This document shows, one piece after another, positions 25,808-35,816 of a stretch of DNA of 64,000 nt. Origin of the DNA: Bacteroidota bacterium (GTDB lineage Bacteria; Bacteroidota; Bacteroidia; M30B66). Both the position numbers and the translations under genes were made by a program. Location: NCBI GenBank assembly GCA_027490225.1, contig JAIXYK010000001.1:20418-84417 (forward strand). The letters run 5' to 3'. The notes under the pieces are model-generated. The model ran no database searches, was not told the DNA's origin, and worked only from the letters and a program-made list of their open reading frames with translations. Positions within the stretch are counted from its first letter, which is position 1. Each line of letters begins with the position of its first letter.

Positions 25808-28327
25808 CTATTGCATTCTAATAATTTTGATTTCTGTTCTGCGATTTAATTGCCTTCCTTCATTTGTATCGTTAGTAGCAATTGGTTCTCTAAATGATTT
25901 TCCAACAGCAGCTAAACGCGAGGCTTCTATTCCATTTCTAACCAAATAATCTTTCACCACTTTTGATCTGCTATCACTTAACTTCTGGTTGTACTTGGCT
26001 GTTCCAACATTGTCTGTATGTCCAGAAATCTCCATCACCATATTGGGATAACGTTTTAAAGTTGATAATAAGGTATTCAGAGACTTATAAGAACTCGGCC
26101 TTAATGTAGATTTATTAAAATCGAAAAAGATATTACTCAATACCACTTTAGCCCCTTTTTCTGCTTTCACCAAAGGAATATCTTGAACAATTTCTAACTT
26201 TTCCTTTACAAATGGTATATTAATGTCTTGTGTATATGTTAAATATCCTTCCTTACTAACCACCATTGTATGAGCTGCTCCATTAAAAACTACACAATCA
26301 TAATGACCATTTTTCTGATAAAATAGAACAGGTTGACCGCCATATTCTGTCATTTTTATATTTACATTTAAAATTGAATCTCCTGTAGAAGCATCATAAA
26401 TTTTACCTTTTAAAACAGACATTAAAGTTCTGTCTAATTTCATCAAGCTAAAATCCTTTTTAAATTCAAGACCTTTTGATTCAGCTGATATAGAATAGTT
26501 TTCTTCAACAAAAGAATATCCACTCGACTTAACATTAACTATATAATCTTTCCCAGTTGGAAGGTCTAAGATGTACATTCCTTGTTTGTCTGCAAATGTT
26601 GATTTTACAACTTCACGCGTAGCGGCATCTAAAAATTGGATTTCTCCACTTATTGGAATTACAGAAGATTTGTCAGAAAGTACTCCTGAAACACTCGCTT
26701 GTTTATCTTTATTTAATTCAACATTTCTAAAAACTACCTGACTTCCAGCTTCTAATGGAAGTTCAATAACTTCTGTGTAAGGTGCGTATTTATTTGCAGA
26801 AACTGTAATTTCATAAGATTTGCCAACGGTTAGATTTGCAATAGTTTCACCTTTATCTATCTTTCGTTCGGTAACAATTTCACCAGTTGAAAGATCTTTA
26901 ATCTTTAACGTTGCGTCTAAAAGTACATCTTCTAATGAATCTTTAATAGAAAATTGAAGTGAGGCTAAGGTTTCGGCTTCTTCCATAAAGGTCATCATAT
27001 AGATATCTTTATCACCAAATCCTTCTTCTCTGTATGAAGAAAAATAAGCTCTTTTTTCATCTTTAGAGATGATAAAAAAGATATCATCTTCTGGGGAATT
27101 AATTGGAAAACCTACATTTTCGGCAACACTCCATTTGCCATTTTCTAATTTTGTTTTAAATATGTCAAATCCGCCCATAGAGGAATGGCCTTTCGAACTG
27201 AAATAAAGTGTTTTACCATCTGGATGACAAAATACCCCATCTTCATCATATGCTGTATTTATAGAAGGTCCTGCATTTCTTACGTTCGACATTTTTCCAT
27301 TTTCATCAACATCTGCAACATAAATATCTTTGGAACCTAATCCAGAAGAATCGGACCTTATAGCTGTAAAATAGAATTGAGAACCATCAGTTGAATAAGT
27401 TGCATGATTCTCGTAACCATTGGTATTAATTTGCTTTAATGGTTCAGGTTCAGACCATTCTATTCCTTCCATTACGCTTACAAAAATGTCACCGCCATGG
27501 TCAGTTCTATATACAATCAATTTCTTTCCATCTGGTGTAAGGTTAACAGAAGCGTCATGATCATCTGTATTGATAGGTTTTCCAATGTTTTTTGCTGGCG
27601 CCCATTCATCCTCAATTTTATAAGAGATATAGATATCCTCGAAAAAAAGTGAATCAATGTCATCAACCATTTCTCCTGTTGTACCTTCACGTCTTGAAGT
27701 AAACATCATTTTTTTTTCGTCTGCGCTTAAAACCGGAGAGTAATCAGGGAATCGTGTATTAATATTTGGTCCTAGGTTATCAATTCTAACTTTCAATGGT
27801 TTCTTTACCAATTCTTTACCATAATTACATTCTTGAATTGCTTTTTCAGCTTTTGCAATTTTTAAATTATCACCTGCACTAATTCCTAATTTTTTATAAG
27901 CTTCATAAACCTGAATTGCTTTATCAAAATCAAGGTTATAATGGTATGCAAGGCCTAATGAAAATAAAAAATCAATTCCCATTTGTTGATTTAAATTTCT
28001 TGCTTTTTCTAAATATGGCAATGCTTTTAGCCTATCTGTTTGCATTCCCAAATAACATAGTCCGATTTGATAATTTAAATCGGCATTGTTTGGATTAAAT
28101 TTTTGTGCAATCAAATAAGAACTTACTGCCTTATCAAAATAAACTGAACCTCTTAAAAAGTAATAATCTCCCTGATGCAGTGCATCAAATGCAGCTTTAA
28201 ACTCAACTTCTTGGCCAGGAAAATTCTTTTCTCTGAATTCAATATTTGCAATTTGTGCTACAGTGCTATTTATGTTGATGTTCAAAAGAACACAGAATAA
28301 GAAAGCATACTTAATTCGTTGAATCAT
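25808..28327 (-). CDS. PorE-like OmpA family protein (TPR, PD40 propeller, regulatory-like domains, OmpA)
   Basis: An 839-residue exported protein with a signal peptide ending at about residue 25 (STVAQ). TPR-like helices fill roughly residues 30-175. WD40-like PD40 repeats (DYSPVLSADEKKMMFTSRRE, NLTPDGKKLIVY, 'HPDGKTLYFSSKG', ISKDEKRAYFSS) build a propeller to about 450. Carboxypeptidase-regulatory-like beta domains follow to about 700, then an OmpA peptidoglycan-binding domain (FFDFNKSTLRPSSY, MEISGHTDNVG, NQKLSDSRSKVVKDYL). The domain order matches T9SS component PorE, but PorE is a lipoprotein and this has no lipobox. It likely ties an outer-membrane machine to peptidoglycan. Many paralogues exist in Bacteroidota. 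Confidence 0.88.
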   Translation of the reverse strand: MIQRIKYAFLFCVLLNININSTVAQIANIEFREKNFPGQEVEFKAAFDALHQGDYYFLRGSVYFDKAVSSYLIAQKFNPNNADLNYQIGLCYLGMQTDRLKALPYLEKARNLNQQMGIDFLFSLGLAYHYNLDFDKAIQVYEAYKKLGISAGDNLKIAKAEKAIQECNYGKELVKKPLKVRIDNLGPNINTRFPDYSPVLSADEKKMMFTSRREGTTGEMVDDIDSLFFEDIYISYKIEDEWAPAKNIGKPINTDDHDASVNLTPDGKKLIVYRTDHGGDIFVSVMEGIEWSEPEPLKQINTNGYENHATYSTDGSQFYFTAIRSDSSGLGSKDIYVADVDENGKMSNVRNAGPSINTAYDEDGVFCHPDGKTLYFSSKGHSSMGGFDIFKTKLENGKWSVAENVGFPINSPEDDIFFIISKDEKRAYFSSYREEGFGDKDIYMMTFMEEAETLASLQFSIKDSLEDVLLDATLKIKDLSTGEIVTERKIDKGETIANLTVGKSYEITVSANKYAPYTEVIELPLEAGSQVVFRNVELNKDKQASVSGVLSDKSSVIPISGEIQFLDAATREVVKSTFADKQGMYILDLPTGKDYIVNVKSSGYSFVEENYSISAESKGLEFKKDFSLMKLDRTLMSVLKGKIYDASTGDSILNVNIKMTEYGGQPVLFYQKNGHYDCVVFNGAAHTMVVSKEGYLTYTQDINIPFVKEKLEIVQDIPLVKAEKGAKVVLSNIFFDFNKSTLRPSSYKSLNTLLSTLKRYPNMVMEISGHTDNVGTAKYNQKLSDSRSKVVKDYLVRNGIEASRLAAVGKSFREPIATNDTNEGRQLNRRTEIKIIRMQ

Positions 28328-28410
28328 ACTAGTTAAAGAATTTGTATTGTAGGCTAAAGTACATTCTTGCAGGAACCTAAAACATTTTTTGTTTAAAATT
28401 TATAGCCAAT

Positions 28411-29004
28411 TTACCAACAATGACTTGTTAAGTAATTGAACCAGTTTTTCACCAATTGATTGCCCATTGGAGTTAAGATAGATTCAGGATGATATTGAAC
28501 GCCCCAAACAGGTAATTCTCTGTGCATGAACGACATAATTTCATTGTTAATATCTCTTGCATTGATAACCAATTCAGGAATATCAGTTGCTTTATTTACC
28601 GTCCATGAATGATAACTTCCTGCATCAAAGTTATTGTCAAAATCTTTGTACATCAAATTATTGGCGCCAATAATTCTGGTATTTCTCGCTATACCATGGT
28701 AAACTTTAGGTAGATTTACCAATTCAGCCCCAAAATGTTCAGCAATTAGTTGGTGTCCTAAACATACACCTAAAACAGGTTTTTGAAGTATTATTTGTTC
28801 CTTTAATGCAAATAAATTGTTGGTTTCTTTCGGTAATCCTGGACCAGGTGAAATAACAACTGCATCAGCAAGCAATATCTGTTCATATGTTAACTCATTG
28901 TTTCTAACTACTTTTAACTCTGAATCACTTGTAGAATAAAGAAGTTGGTAAAGATTATAAGTAAATGAGTCGAAATTATCAATGATTAATATTTTTTTAT
29001 TCAT
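28411..29004 (-). CDS. pabA: Glutamine amidotransferase of anthranilate/aminodeoxychorismate synthase
   Basis: A 197-residue class I glutamine amidotransferase that supplies ammonia to chorismate for tryptophan or folate synthesis. It opens IDNFDSFTYNLYQLL. The oxyanion strand is SPGPGLP. The catalytic triad is Cys81 (GVCLGHQ), His172 and Glu174 (YHPES). No trpE, pabB or other trp gene is adjacent, so trpG and pabA cannot be told apart, and one protein may serve both complexes. Confidence 0.9.
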   Translation of the reverse strand: MNKKILIIDNFDSFTYNLYQLLYSTSDSELKVVRNNELTYEQILLADAVVISPGPGLPKETNNLFALKEQIILQKPVLGVCLGHQLIAEHFGAELVNLPKVYHGIARNTRIIGANNLMYKDFDNNFDAGSYHSWTVNKATDIPELVINARDINNEIMSFMHRELPVWGVQYHPESILTPMGNQLVKNWFNYLTSHCW

Positions 29005-29044
29005 AATTATTTATTGTAAATGTGCAAAATGTTTTCAATTAAAG

Positions 29045-29052
29045 TAGTTTTG
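29045..29052 (+). promoter_or_regulatory. -7 box upstream of the beta-barrel/thrombospondin-repeat gene
   Basis: TAGTTTTG matches TAnnTTTG and lies 27 bases before the ATG at 29079. No TTG is seen at the best -33 spacing. The call rests on the -7 box alone. Confidence 0.35.
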
Positions 29053-29078
29053 TAAAAAAAATACAGATTAAAAAATTT

Positions 29079-30446
29079 ATGCTCCTGCGTAATTTCTTTA
29101 TTTTATTAAGTGCAACATTACTCAATTCAGCGCTAATAGCACAGCGTTCAAAACTTGAGAAGAGTTTCAAAAGTTTTCCATATTTGGGAACAGAAATGGG
29201 CTTTTTAGGATTTAAAGGTGATCAATCTACTATTCCTGTCAAATCTGGCCAGCTGGTTTCGGGTGTTAATTTCGGCTATTCGTATTATAGGGTTAAGGCT
29301 GAAATATGCTATAGATGGGGATACTTAAGTTATAATCAACCTTCCGTTCTAAAACCGGAAAATTTCAGGGCGCAATTCAATGGAACATCACTTCAAATTA
29401 AGACAAATTTACTTGAAATTGGAGAGTCGCATTCCATTACACCGTTTGCCAGCTTAGGTGTTGGTATTTTAAATTACTCTAGTTTCACTGATAAAATGGA
29501 TGAATCAGGAAACACTTATTACTTCTGGGCTGATGGAAGTATAAGAGATCAGCCGCAATTAAACCAATACGATGAAACTGCAAAGGAAATTAAACGAGAC
29601 TATAAGTATGAATCTCCGCTTGCAATAAATCAAAAAGCGCTACTTATACCCGTTTCAATAGGATTTCAAACTTCACTTTCCCGAAGTTTAATTTTGCAAG
29701 GCAAATGGGAAAATTACTTTTTACAAGCTGATAACATAGATAGAAATACAATTACTCCTCAATGGGACAGGATTCAATCCTTTACCATTGGAATAACTTA
29801 CCAATTTCTAAGAAAGATAAATACTAACCAAGCTATTAAATCTGACTTCGTTTCAACACCACCTCCACCACAAGTAGATTACAGTCAAGTAAATTTTGAC
29901 GAAATTTTAAATGGAGATGAAGATCTAGATGGAATTCCAGATAAAATTGACAATTGTTTCGGCACACCTAAAAATGCTAAAGTTGATGAGCATGGTTGTA
30001 TAATAGATGCTGATTCTGACGGAATTCCTGATTATAAAGATAAAGAATTGAATACGCCAATAAACACCTGGACAAATAAGGATGGAATAAGTCTTACTGA
30101 TGATGAAATACAGAAAAACTATAATGACTCTATTTCATACTTTTCATCAACTCTAAGAAAAGTTAGCAAAAACTCTAAGCCTTACTCTGTTGTAAAATAT
30201 ACTTCTGATGAAAGTAAATTACAATATGCAAAGATGTTAGATGAGCATCCAGAATGGAAAACAAAAGAGATAAGCAGAAAAAAACTATTACCGATAGAAT
30301 TTAAAGAGATAGACATTAACGCTGATTTCTATTTAAGTATTGAAGAGTTGAATTTTGCTGCTAATTTGCTCTTTGATGGGAAATCAAAATCACTGACACC
30401 TCAAATCTTGCAAAATGCAATTGATTATGTTTTCAAAGAACAATAG
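29079..30446 (+). CDS. Outer-membrane beta-barrel-like protein with thrombospondin type 3 repeats and an EF-hand loop
   Basis: A 455-residue exported protein with signal peptide MLLRNFFILLSATLLNSALI (cleaved near IAQ). Residues 25-240 resemble an OMP beta-barrel (alternating strands, ending QSFTIGITYQFLRKI). Two thrombospondin type 3 calcium repeats follow (DEDLDGIPDKIDNC and DADSDGIPDYKD, about 285-325), as in OmpA-family proteins. Near the C-terminus, DINADFYLSIEE is a complete 12-residue EF-hand loop. No OmpA peptidoglycan-binding domain follows. Calcium binding is predicted and the role unknown. The next gene starts inside its last codons, so the two proteins probably act together. Confidence 0.75.
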   Translation: MLLRNFFILLSATLLNSALIAQRSKLEKSFKSFPYLGTEMGFLGFKGDQSTIPVKSGQLVSGVNFGYSYYRVKAEICYRWGYLSYNQPSVLKPENFRAQFNGTSLQIKTNLLEIGESHSITPFASLGVGILNYSSFTDKMDESGNTYYFWADGSIRDQPQLNQYDETAKEIKRDYKYESPLAINQKALLIPVSIGFQTSLSRSLILQGKWENYFLQADNIDRNTITPQWDRIQSFTIGITYQFLRKINTNQAIKSDFVSTPPPPQVDYSQVNFDEILNGDEDLDGIPDKIDNCFGTPKNAKVDEHGCIIDADSDGIPDYKDKELNTPINTWTNKDGISLTDDEIQKNYNDSISYFSSTLRKVSKNSKPYSVVKYTSDESKLQYAKMLDEHPEWKTKEISRKKLLPIEFKEIDINADFYLSIEELNFAANLLFDGKSKSLTPQILQNAIDYVFKEQ

Positions 30447-30876
30447 TCTCATTTTCTTATGTCTGTTATTGAGTTTTTCATCTTTGATTGCTCAACCTCA
30501 AATTGAACTTAGAGGTTCAAAACAGGCTAGGCCAGGTTATGGCGCAGGATTGAAAATAAAAATAGCCAGAAATGGAGTTACAGGTCTTATGCGTTTTGTT
30601 AGCAATATTCCTAAAGATTGCTCAATTAATGAGTTAAATGTTTCTTCAGCAACAATTTCAACAAGTGATAATGAAATGAGGGCTGTTTGGCTGTCTGTAC
30701 CTCTAAAAGATACTATTTTCCAAGAATGGGAAATGAAAATACCCGAAAATGCAAAAGGTAAGTACACCATCAATGGACATTTAGAATATTTTAAAGATGG
30801 CATTAAACATTCTGTACCTTCCAATTCTATCGAAATTCACCTTTCTCCATATTTTACAAGGTATCTCGAAGATTAA
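30427..30876 (+). CDS. Secreted protein of unknown function coupled to the beta-barrel gene
   Basis: A 149-residue protein with a clear signal peptide (MFSKNNSLIFLCLLLSFSSL, cleaved after IAQ) and a beta-rich mature part that includes GSKQARPGYGAGLKIKIARN. I recognise no family. I use the ATG at 30427. Another ATG at 30415 would only add four residues before the signal. It overlaps the upstream gene by 20 bases in another frame, so translation is probably coupled. Its stop is three bases from the stop of convergent mfd. Confidence 0.7.
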   Translation: MFSKNNSLIFLCLLLSFSSLIAQPQIELRGSKQARPGYGAGLKIKIARNGVTGLMRFVSNIPKDCSINELNVSSATISTSDNEMRAVWLSVPLKDTIFQEWEMKIPENAKGKYTINGHLEYFKDGIKHSVPSNSIEIHLSPYFTRYLED

Positions 30877-30879
30877 GAA

Positions 30880-33800
30880 TTAAGAATTATTTATCATTTG
30901 TTCACCCGCAATTGCCCTGGCTTCCGACAACATATTGCCTAAAGATGTTACTGCCTGATCTAAAGTTTTTATTTGTTCCATTACAATTGAAAGCTTATTG
31001 TTTTTTTCTTTCATCTTGGCTTTCATTGGATGTCGCGTTAAATACTGCATTAAAGCAATAAAGAAAGGACTTTGGTAAAAAGTACTTTTCTGATTGGTTA
31101 CAAAATATCCCACAAAAGTTTGCTGCTTAAGAACAACTTTCTCAAAACCCATTTCTTTTGCAATCCATCGTAAACGAATGGTGTTGATTAATTCTAAAGT
31201 AGGTTTTGGAATTGCTCCAAATCTATCAACTAAGTTTTTGGCAAAATGCTCCAGTTCTACTTCCGTTTCAGCATTATCCAAGTCTTTGTATAACAATAAA
31301 CGTTCAGTAATATTTGTAATATATTGATCAGGAATTAATATTTCAAGGTCTGTATCAATTTGACATTCAGATACCCACACTTTTCTTTTTTCCTCTAATT
31401 CCTCATTAAACAAATCTTTAAAGTCGGTTTCTTTTAACTCTGAAATGGCTTCATCCAAAATTTTATGATACATTTCAAAACCTATTTCAGAAATAAAACC
31501 GCTTTGCTCTGCTCCTAAAAGATCTCCAGCTCCACGAATATCTAAATCTCGCATTGCAATGTTAAATCCGCTCCCAAGTTCAGCAAAATCTTCTATAGCT
31601 TTCAATCTCTTTCTGGCTTCACCCGTCAAAAGTGAAACGGGTGTAGTTAACAAATAACAAAAAGCCTTTTTGTTGCTCCGCCCTACTCTTCCACGCATTT
31701 GGTGTAAATCGCTTAATCCAAATAAGTGCGCATTATTAATAATAATTGTATTAGCATTCGAAATATCTAAGCCCGATTCTATAATCGTTGTAGCAACCAA
31801 AACATCAAATTCACCATTTATAAAACGCATCATTACATCCTCAAGATCTTCAGGATCCATTTGACCATGTCCAAAAGCTACTTTAACACCAGGACATAAA
31901 CGCCTCACTAAATCGCATACTTCAGCGATATTTTGAACCCTGTTATTCACTAAAAAGGCTTGCCCTCCTCGCTGAACCTCAAAGTTTATTGCATCTCTAA
32001 TAATCTCTTCATTAAAAGTATGCAATTCTGTTTGAACGGGATACCTGTTTGGAGGAGGCGTGTTGATGATGCTTAAATCTCTGGCGCCCATCATACTAAA
32101 ATGCAAGGTTCTTGGAATTGGCGTGGCAGTGAGCGTTAAAGTATCAACATCTACTTTTATCTGTTTCAGTTTCTCTTTTGCTGAAACGCCAAACTTCTGT
32201 TCCTCATCTATTATCATCAAACCCAAGTCTTTAAACTTTACGTCTTTACTAATTAATCGATGCGTTCCAATAATAATGTCAATTTTCCCTTCGGCTAATC
32301 GTTGCAAAGTTTCTTTTTGCTCTTTTGCAGATTTAAAGCGATTCAAATAATCAACATTACAAGGAAAAGGTTTTAGTCGCTCAGCAAAAGTCTTGTAATG
32401 CTGTAAAGCCAAAATAGTTGTTGGAACCAACACTGCTACCTGCTTGCTATCGTTTACAGCTTTAAATGCAGCTCTTACAGCAATTTCTGTTTTACCAAAT
32501 CCAACATCACCGCAAACCAAACGGTCCATTGGCGCTTCCTTTTCCATGTCGCGTTTTACATCACGCGTAGATTTAACCTGATCGGGTGTATCTTCATAAA
32601 TAAATGATGCTTCTAGCTCTGTTTGTAAATAAGTATCTTTTGAAAACCCAAATCCTTTGCGGGATTTTCGTTCAGCATACAAATTGATAAGGTCTCTCGC
32701 GATGTCTTTAACCCGCGATTTGGTCTTTTGCTTTAATGCAGCCCAAGTTCCGCTTCCTAATTTATTAAGCTTTGGCTCAGTACCTTCTTTTCCAGTGAAT
32801 TTTGAAATACGGTGTAAGGAATGAATGCTCACATATAGCATGTCATTATCTCTGTAAACCAATCTTATAGCTTCTTGCTGCTTTCCGTTTACATCTATTT
32901 TTTCTAAACCGGCATATCTTCCAACACCGTGGTCAACGTGTGTAACAAAATCACCAGGCTGCAATCCTTGTAATTCTTTTAAAGTGATGGCCTCTTTTCT
33001 GGCATATCCATCTTTCAATTTAAACCTGTGATACCTATCGAACAGCTGATGGTCAGTATAACAAGCTATTTTAAGAGAAGGGTCAGAAAAGCCTTCGTTT
33101 AACGAAAAATTAATTGCAGTAAATGATATCTCTTTGCCAATATCTTCAAAAATGGCATAAATGCGTTCAAGTTGTCGCGCATTATCGGCAAAAATAAAAT
33201 TCTCTATTTTGGCCTTACTGTGCTCTGTTAATCTTTGGGTAATTAGATTAAAGTTTTTATTAAAACTAGGCTGCGGAATACCTTGAAATTCAACTGTTAA
33301 AGAATCATTAAAAAGTACGCCATTTCCACTTTCAATGATATTAAATCCAAGCATTTTATCTTGCATCATTTCCCTAGAACTATACAATTGTTCTGGAGGC
33401 AATTGTGCAGTTTGATTTTCAATTTGATCAAAAATCTGAGTTGCTTTTACAAATTCATTTTCAATTCTTTGAAGAAATAATTCAGTATCTTTTATCCAAA
33501 CAACCGTATTTTTAGAAATGAAATCAAGGAAATTCTCTCTGCTTTCTTTCAATATTTTACCTTGCACATCCGGAACAATATTTACAAAGTCGAGGTTTTT
33601 AACTGACAACTGGTCAATTGGATTGAATGAACGTATTGAATCAACTTCATTCCCAAAAAATTCTATTCTAAATGGCTGTTCATCACTGTAAGAAAACACA
33701 TCAAGAATTCCACCTCTAATGGCAAATTGTCCTGGCTGAACAACAAAATCTACCCTTTCAAATTCATAATCTTGGAGAAATTCATTGGCAAAATCAATAG

Positions 33801-34266
33801 AAAGCTTTTCTCCTCTTTGAATTTTAAAGGTATTCTTGGTTAGATTGGCATGTGTAACGACTCTTTCAAACAAAGCCTCCGGATGCGTAACAATAAAGGC
33901 TGGGCGCTTATCTGTATTGATTTTATTGAGCACTTCAGCTCTTAGCAATTTATTATTCGAATCGGCAGATTCAACATCATAAGGTTTTTTATAGGATGCA
34001 GGAAAGAAATGAACCGGTAAATCTGGTAACAGCGTTTCAATATCATTTAGAAAATACGCGGCTTCTTCTCTGTCGGGAATTATTGCCAAAAATGGTTGTT
34101 GCATTTCTGAATATGCTGCAGCGGCTATAAAAGCAGCTTGTGAACCAGCCATACCTTTTGCCTGAGCACGCGATAATTTGCTTGACTTTAAATGAGCTAC
34201 AAGTTGTTTTACTACAGGGTGATGCTGAAATTTTTGAAGTAAATCTGGAAGTGTAATGGAATTCAA
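30880..34266 (-). CDS. mfd: Transcription-repair coupling factor
   Basis: An 1128-residue SF2 translocase that removes RNA polymerase stalled at DNA damage and recruits UvrA. An N-terminal UvrB-homology region (to about 300) is followed by the RNA-polymerase-interacting CarD-like domain (FVTHVDHGVGRYAGLEKIDV). Helicase motifs follow: Walker A GDVGFGKTE near residue 590, IDEEQKFGV near 687 and QMRGRVGRSNKKAFCYLL. A C-terminal TRCF domain completes it. The start is a TTG at 34266 (MNSITLPDLLQKF). No in-frame ATG occurs before about residue 39. In this light-exposed lifestyle it complements the two photolyases. Confidence 0.97.
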   Translation of the reverse strand: MNSITLPDLLQKFQHHPVVKQLVAHLKSSKLSRAQAKGMAGSQAAFIAAAAYSEMQQPFLAIIPDREEAAYFLNDIETLLPDLPVHFFPASYKKPYDVESADSNNKLLRAEVLNKINTDKRPAFIVTHPEALFERVVTHANLTKNTFKIQRGEKLSIDFANEFLQDYEFERVDFVVQPGQFAIRGGILDVFSYSDEQPFRIEFFGNEVDSIRSFNPIDQLSVKNLDFVNIVPDVQGKILKESRENFLDFISKNTVVWIKDTELFLQRIENEFVKATQIFDQIENQTAQLPPEQLYSSREMMQDKMLGFNIIESGNGVLFNDSLTVEFQGIPQPSFNKNFNLITQRLTEHSKAKIENFIFADNARQLERIYAIFEDIGKEISFTAINFSLNEGFSDPSLKIACYTDHQLFDRYHRFKLKDGYARKEAITLKELQGLQPGDFVTHVDHGVGRYAGLEKIDVNGKQQEAIRLVYRDNDMLYVSIHSLHRISKFTGKEGTEPKLNKLGSGTWAALKQKTKSRVKDIARDLINLYAERKSRKGFGFSKDTYLQTELEASFIYEDTPDQVKSTRDVKRDMEKEAPMDRLVCGDVGFGKTEIAVRAAFKAVNDSKQVAVLVPTTILALQHYKTFAERLKPFPCNVDYLNRFKSAKEQKETLQRLAEGKIDIIIGTHRLISKDVKFKDLGLMIIDEEQKFGVSAKEKLKQIKVDVDTLTLTATPIPRTLHFSMMGARDLSIINTPPPNRYPVQTELHTFNEEIIRDAINFEVQRGGQAFLVNNRVQNIAEVCDLVRRLCPGVKVAFGHGQMDPEDLEDVMMRFINGEFDVLVATTIIESGLDISNANTIIINNAHLFGLSDLHQMRGRVGRSNKKAFCYLLTTPVSLLTGEARKRLKAIEDFAELGSGFNIAMRDLDIRGAGDLLGAEQSGFISEIGFEMYHKILDEAISELKETDFKDLFNEELEEKRKVWVSECQIDTDLEILIPDQYITNITERLLLYKDLDNAETEVELEHFAKNLVDRFGAIPKPTLELINTIRLRWIAKEMGFEKVVLKQQTFVGYFVTNQKSTFYQSPFFIALMQYLTRHPMKAKMKEKNNKLSIVMEQIKTLDQAVTSLGNMLSEARAIAGEQMINNS

Positions 34267-34392
34267 TTGGTAAATAATATAGCGCGAAATTAATGAAATA
34301 GATTTTGGAAAAAGTAATTGACAAGGCTAATTTAAATGAACCTTTTTCGTTACATCACATAAGGCCGAAAAATTAACTAAAACATCTTCCTT

Positions 34393-35763
34393 ATGAAACG
34401 TTCCAAAAGCTTTATTCTGTTGGTTGTTATTGCAACCGTGGTGTGTTCTATTACTGCAGTTACTGCAATTCAAGTTGTAAATACAGGTTCTTTCGATTGG
34501 TATAAAAGACCATTTGTAAAAAAAGGGAAACGTGTAGAACATAAAAACGTTTTGCATAAACATATTGAAAAACCTTGCGTGTTCAAAACAGTATTTGGAG
34601 AACAAAGTTCAGATTCGGGATTTGTTTTTAAAACAAGTGAAAAAGTGCAGACTTCAATTAACAGAGCACTTTCTTGGATTTCAAAAGAACAAAACCAAGA
34701 CGGAGGCTGGGCCGCCGGACAAAGATTCACCGAATCGTATGAAAAAAATAGGGCTGGTTCTAACGCTCAAAATCAAAGCGATCCTGCAACGACTTCTATG
34801 GTTGGCATGGCTTTATTGCGTTGTGGAAGTTCGCCCGCTAAAGGACAATACGCTGCTCAATCGCAGAAAGCCTTAGATTTTTTACTCAATGCAGTTGAAA
34901 AATCTGCTGAGAATTCAGATAATATTACTACAATACAAGGAACTCAGCCTCAGGTAAAACTTGGTGGTAACATCGATGTGATATTGACTTCACAGTATTT
35001 AACCAATCTTCTGGATGAAGTAACAAATACTGGATTGAAAAACAGAATCAATCTGGCGATTAATAAGTGTATAAGAAAAATACAAAATGCTACTCAATCG
35101 GATGGTAGTATCAGAAATGGAGGTTGGGCATCGGTGCTTCAAAGTTCATTGGCCGATAATGCAATGGAAACAGCCTATAAAAATGGGGCTAAAGTAGATA
35201 CAGTAATAATGAATAAATCAAAAGACTTTCATAAAAGCAATGTTAACGCAAACGACGAAAATGTAGCCACAGAAAAGGCTGCCGGTGTAGTTTTGTATGC
35301 AGTTTCTAGCACGAGTCGTTCTAGCGCAAAAGAAGCTAAACTTGCAAAAGAAGCCATTGAAGATGCTGTGAAAAGTGGAAAAACTAAAAGTAAGGCAATA
35401 ACAGCAGAAAATTTAAAGAAATCAGGAATGAGTGATGCGCAAGCTATGAAATATGCATCGGCTTACAGTATTAATCAAACATCCCAAGCAATTGCGCAAC
35501 GAGATGAAGTTATTACTGGTTTTGGAAACAATGGTGGTGAGGAATTTTTATCTTACGTGCAAACAGTTGAATCTATGGTAATGAGTAAGAATTTGGGCTG
35601 GAAAAAGTGGTACGACAATATTGGAGGAAGATTATTGAATATACAGGAAAACAATGGCAGTTGGACAGGTCATCACTGCATTACAAGTCCAGTATTTTGT
35701 ACTGCAACTTGTTTATTATTTCTCTCTGTTAACAATGATGTAGAAGAATTGATAAATTTGTAG
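34393..35763 (+). CDS. Exported prenyltransferase/squalene-oxidase-repeat (alpha-alpha toroid) protein
   Basis: A 456-residue protein with an N-terminal membrane segment or signal (about 7-28). Two QW-like repeats frame it, QDGGWAAGQRF at 102-112 and ENNGSWTGHHC near the end, with helical pairs between them. These are the marks of the prenyltransferase/squalene oxidase repeat fold. The DxDD acid motif of squalene-hopene cyclases is absent, so it is probably not a cyclase. Relatives include peptide- or protein-binding toroids. An alanine/lysine-rich helical insertion occupies about 310-370. An intrinsic terminator follows. The function is unknown. Confidence 0.65.
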   Translation: MKRSKSFILLVVIATVVCSITAVTAIQVVNTGSFDWYKRPFVKKGKRVEHKNVLHKHIEKPCVFKTVFGEQSSDSGFVFKTSEKVQTSINRALSWISKEQNQDGGWAAGQRFTESYEKNRAGSNAQNQSDPATTSMVGMALLRCGSSPAKGQYAAQSQKALDFLLNAVEKSAENSDNITTIQGTQPQVKLGGNIDVILTSQYLTNLLDEVTNTGLKNRINLAINKCIRKIQNATQSDGSIRNGGWASVLQSSLADNAMETAYKNGAKVDTVIMNKSKDFHKSNVNANDENVATEKAAGVVLYAVSSTSRSSAKEAKLAKEAIEDAVKSGKTKSKAITAENLKKSGMSDAQAMKYASAYSINQTSQAIAQRDEVITGFGNNGGEEFLSYVQTVESMVMSKNLGWKKWYDNIGGRLLNIQENNGSWTGHHCITSPVFCTATCLLFLSVNNDVEELINL

Positions 35764-35784
35764 CCGGGGGGAAAGGGAAATTAG

Positions 35785-35816
35785 ACGGTCGGAATGAAAA
35801 TTCTGGCCGTTTTTTA
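35785..35816 (+). terminator. Intrinsic terminator after the toroid gene
   Basis: ACGGTCGGAAT (35785-35795) pairs with ATTCTGGCCGT (35800-35810) over a GAAA tetraloop, as 11 pairs including two G-U wobbles on the plus-strand RNA. Six T residues follow. The minus-strand copy would have A-C mismatches, so the plus direction is favoured. The T run overlaps the stop of the convergent gene. Confidence 0.88.
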
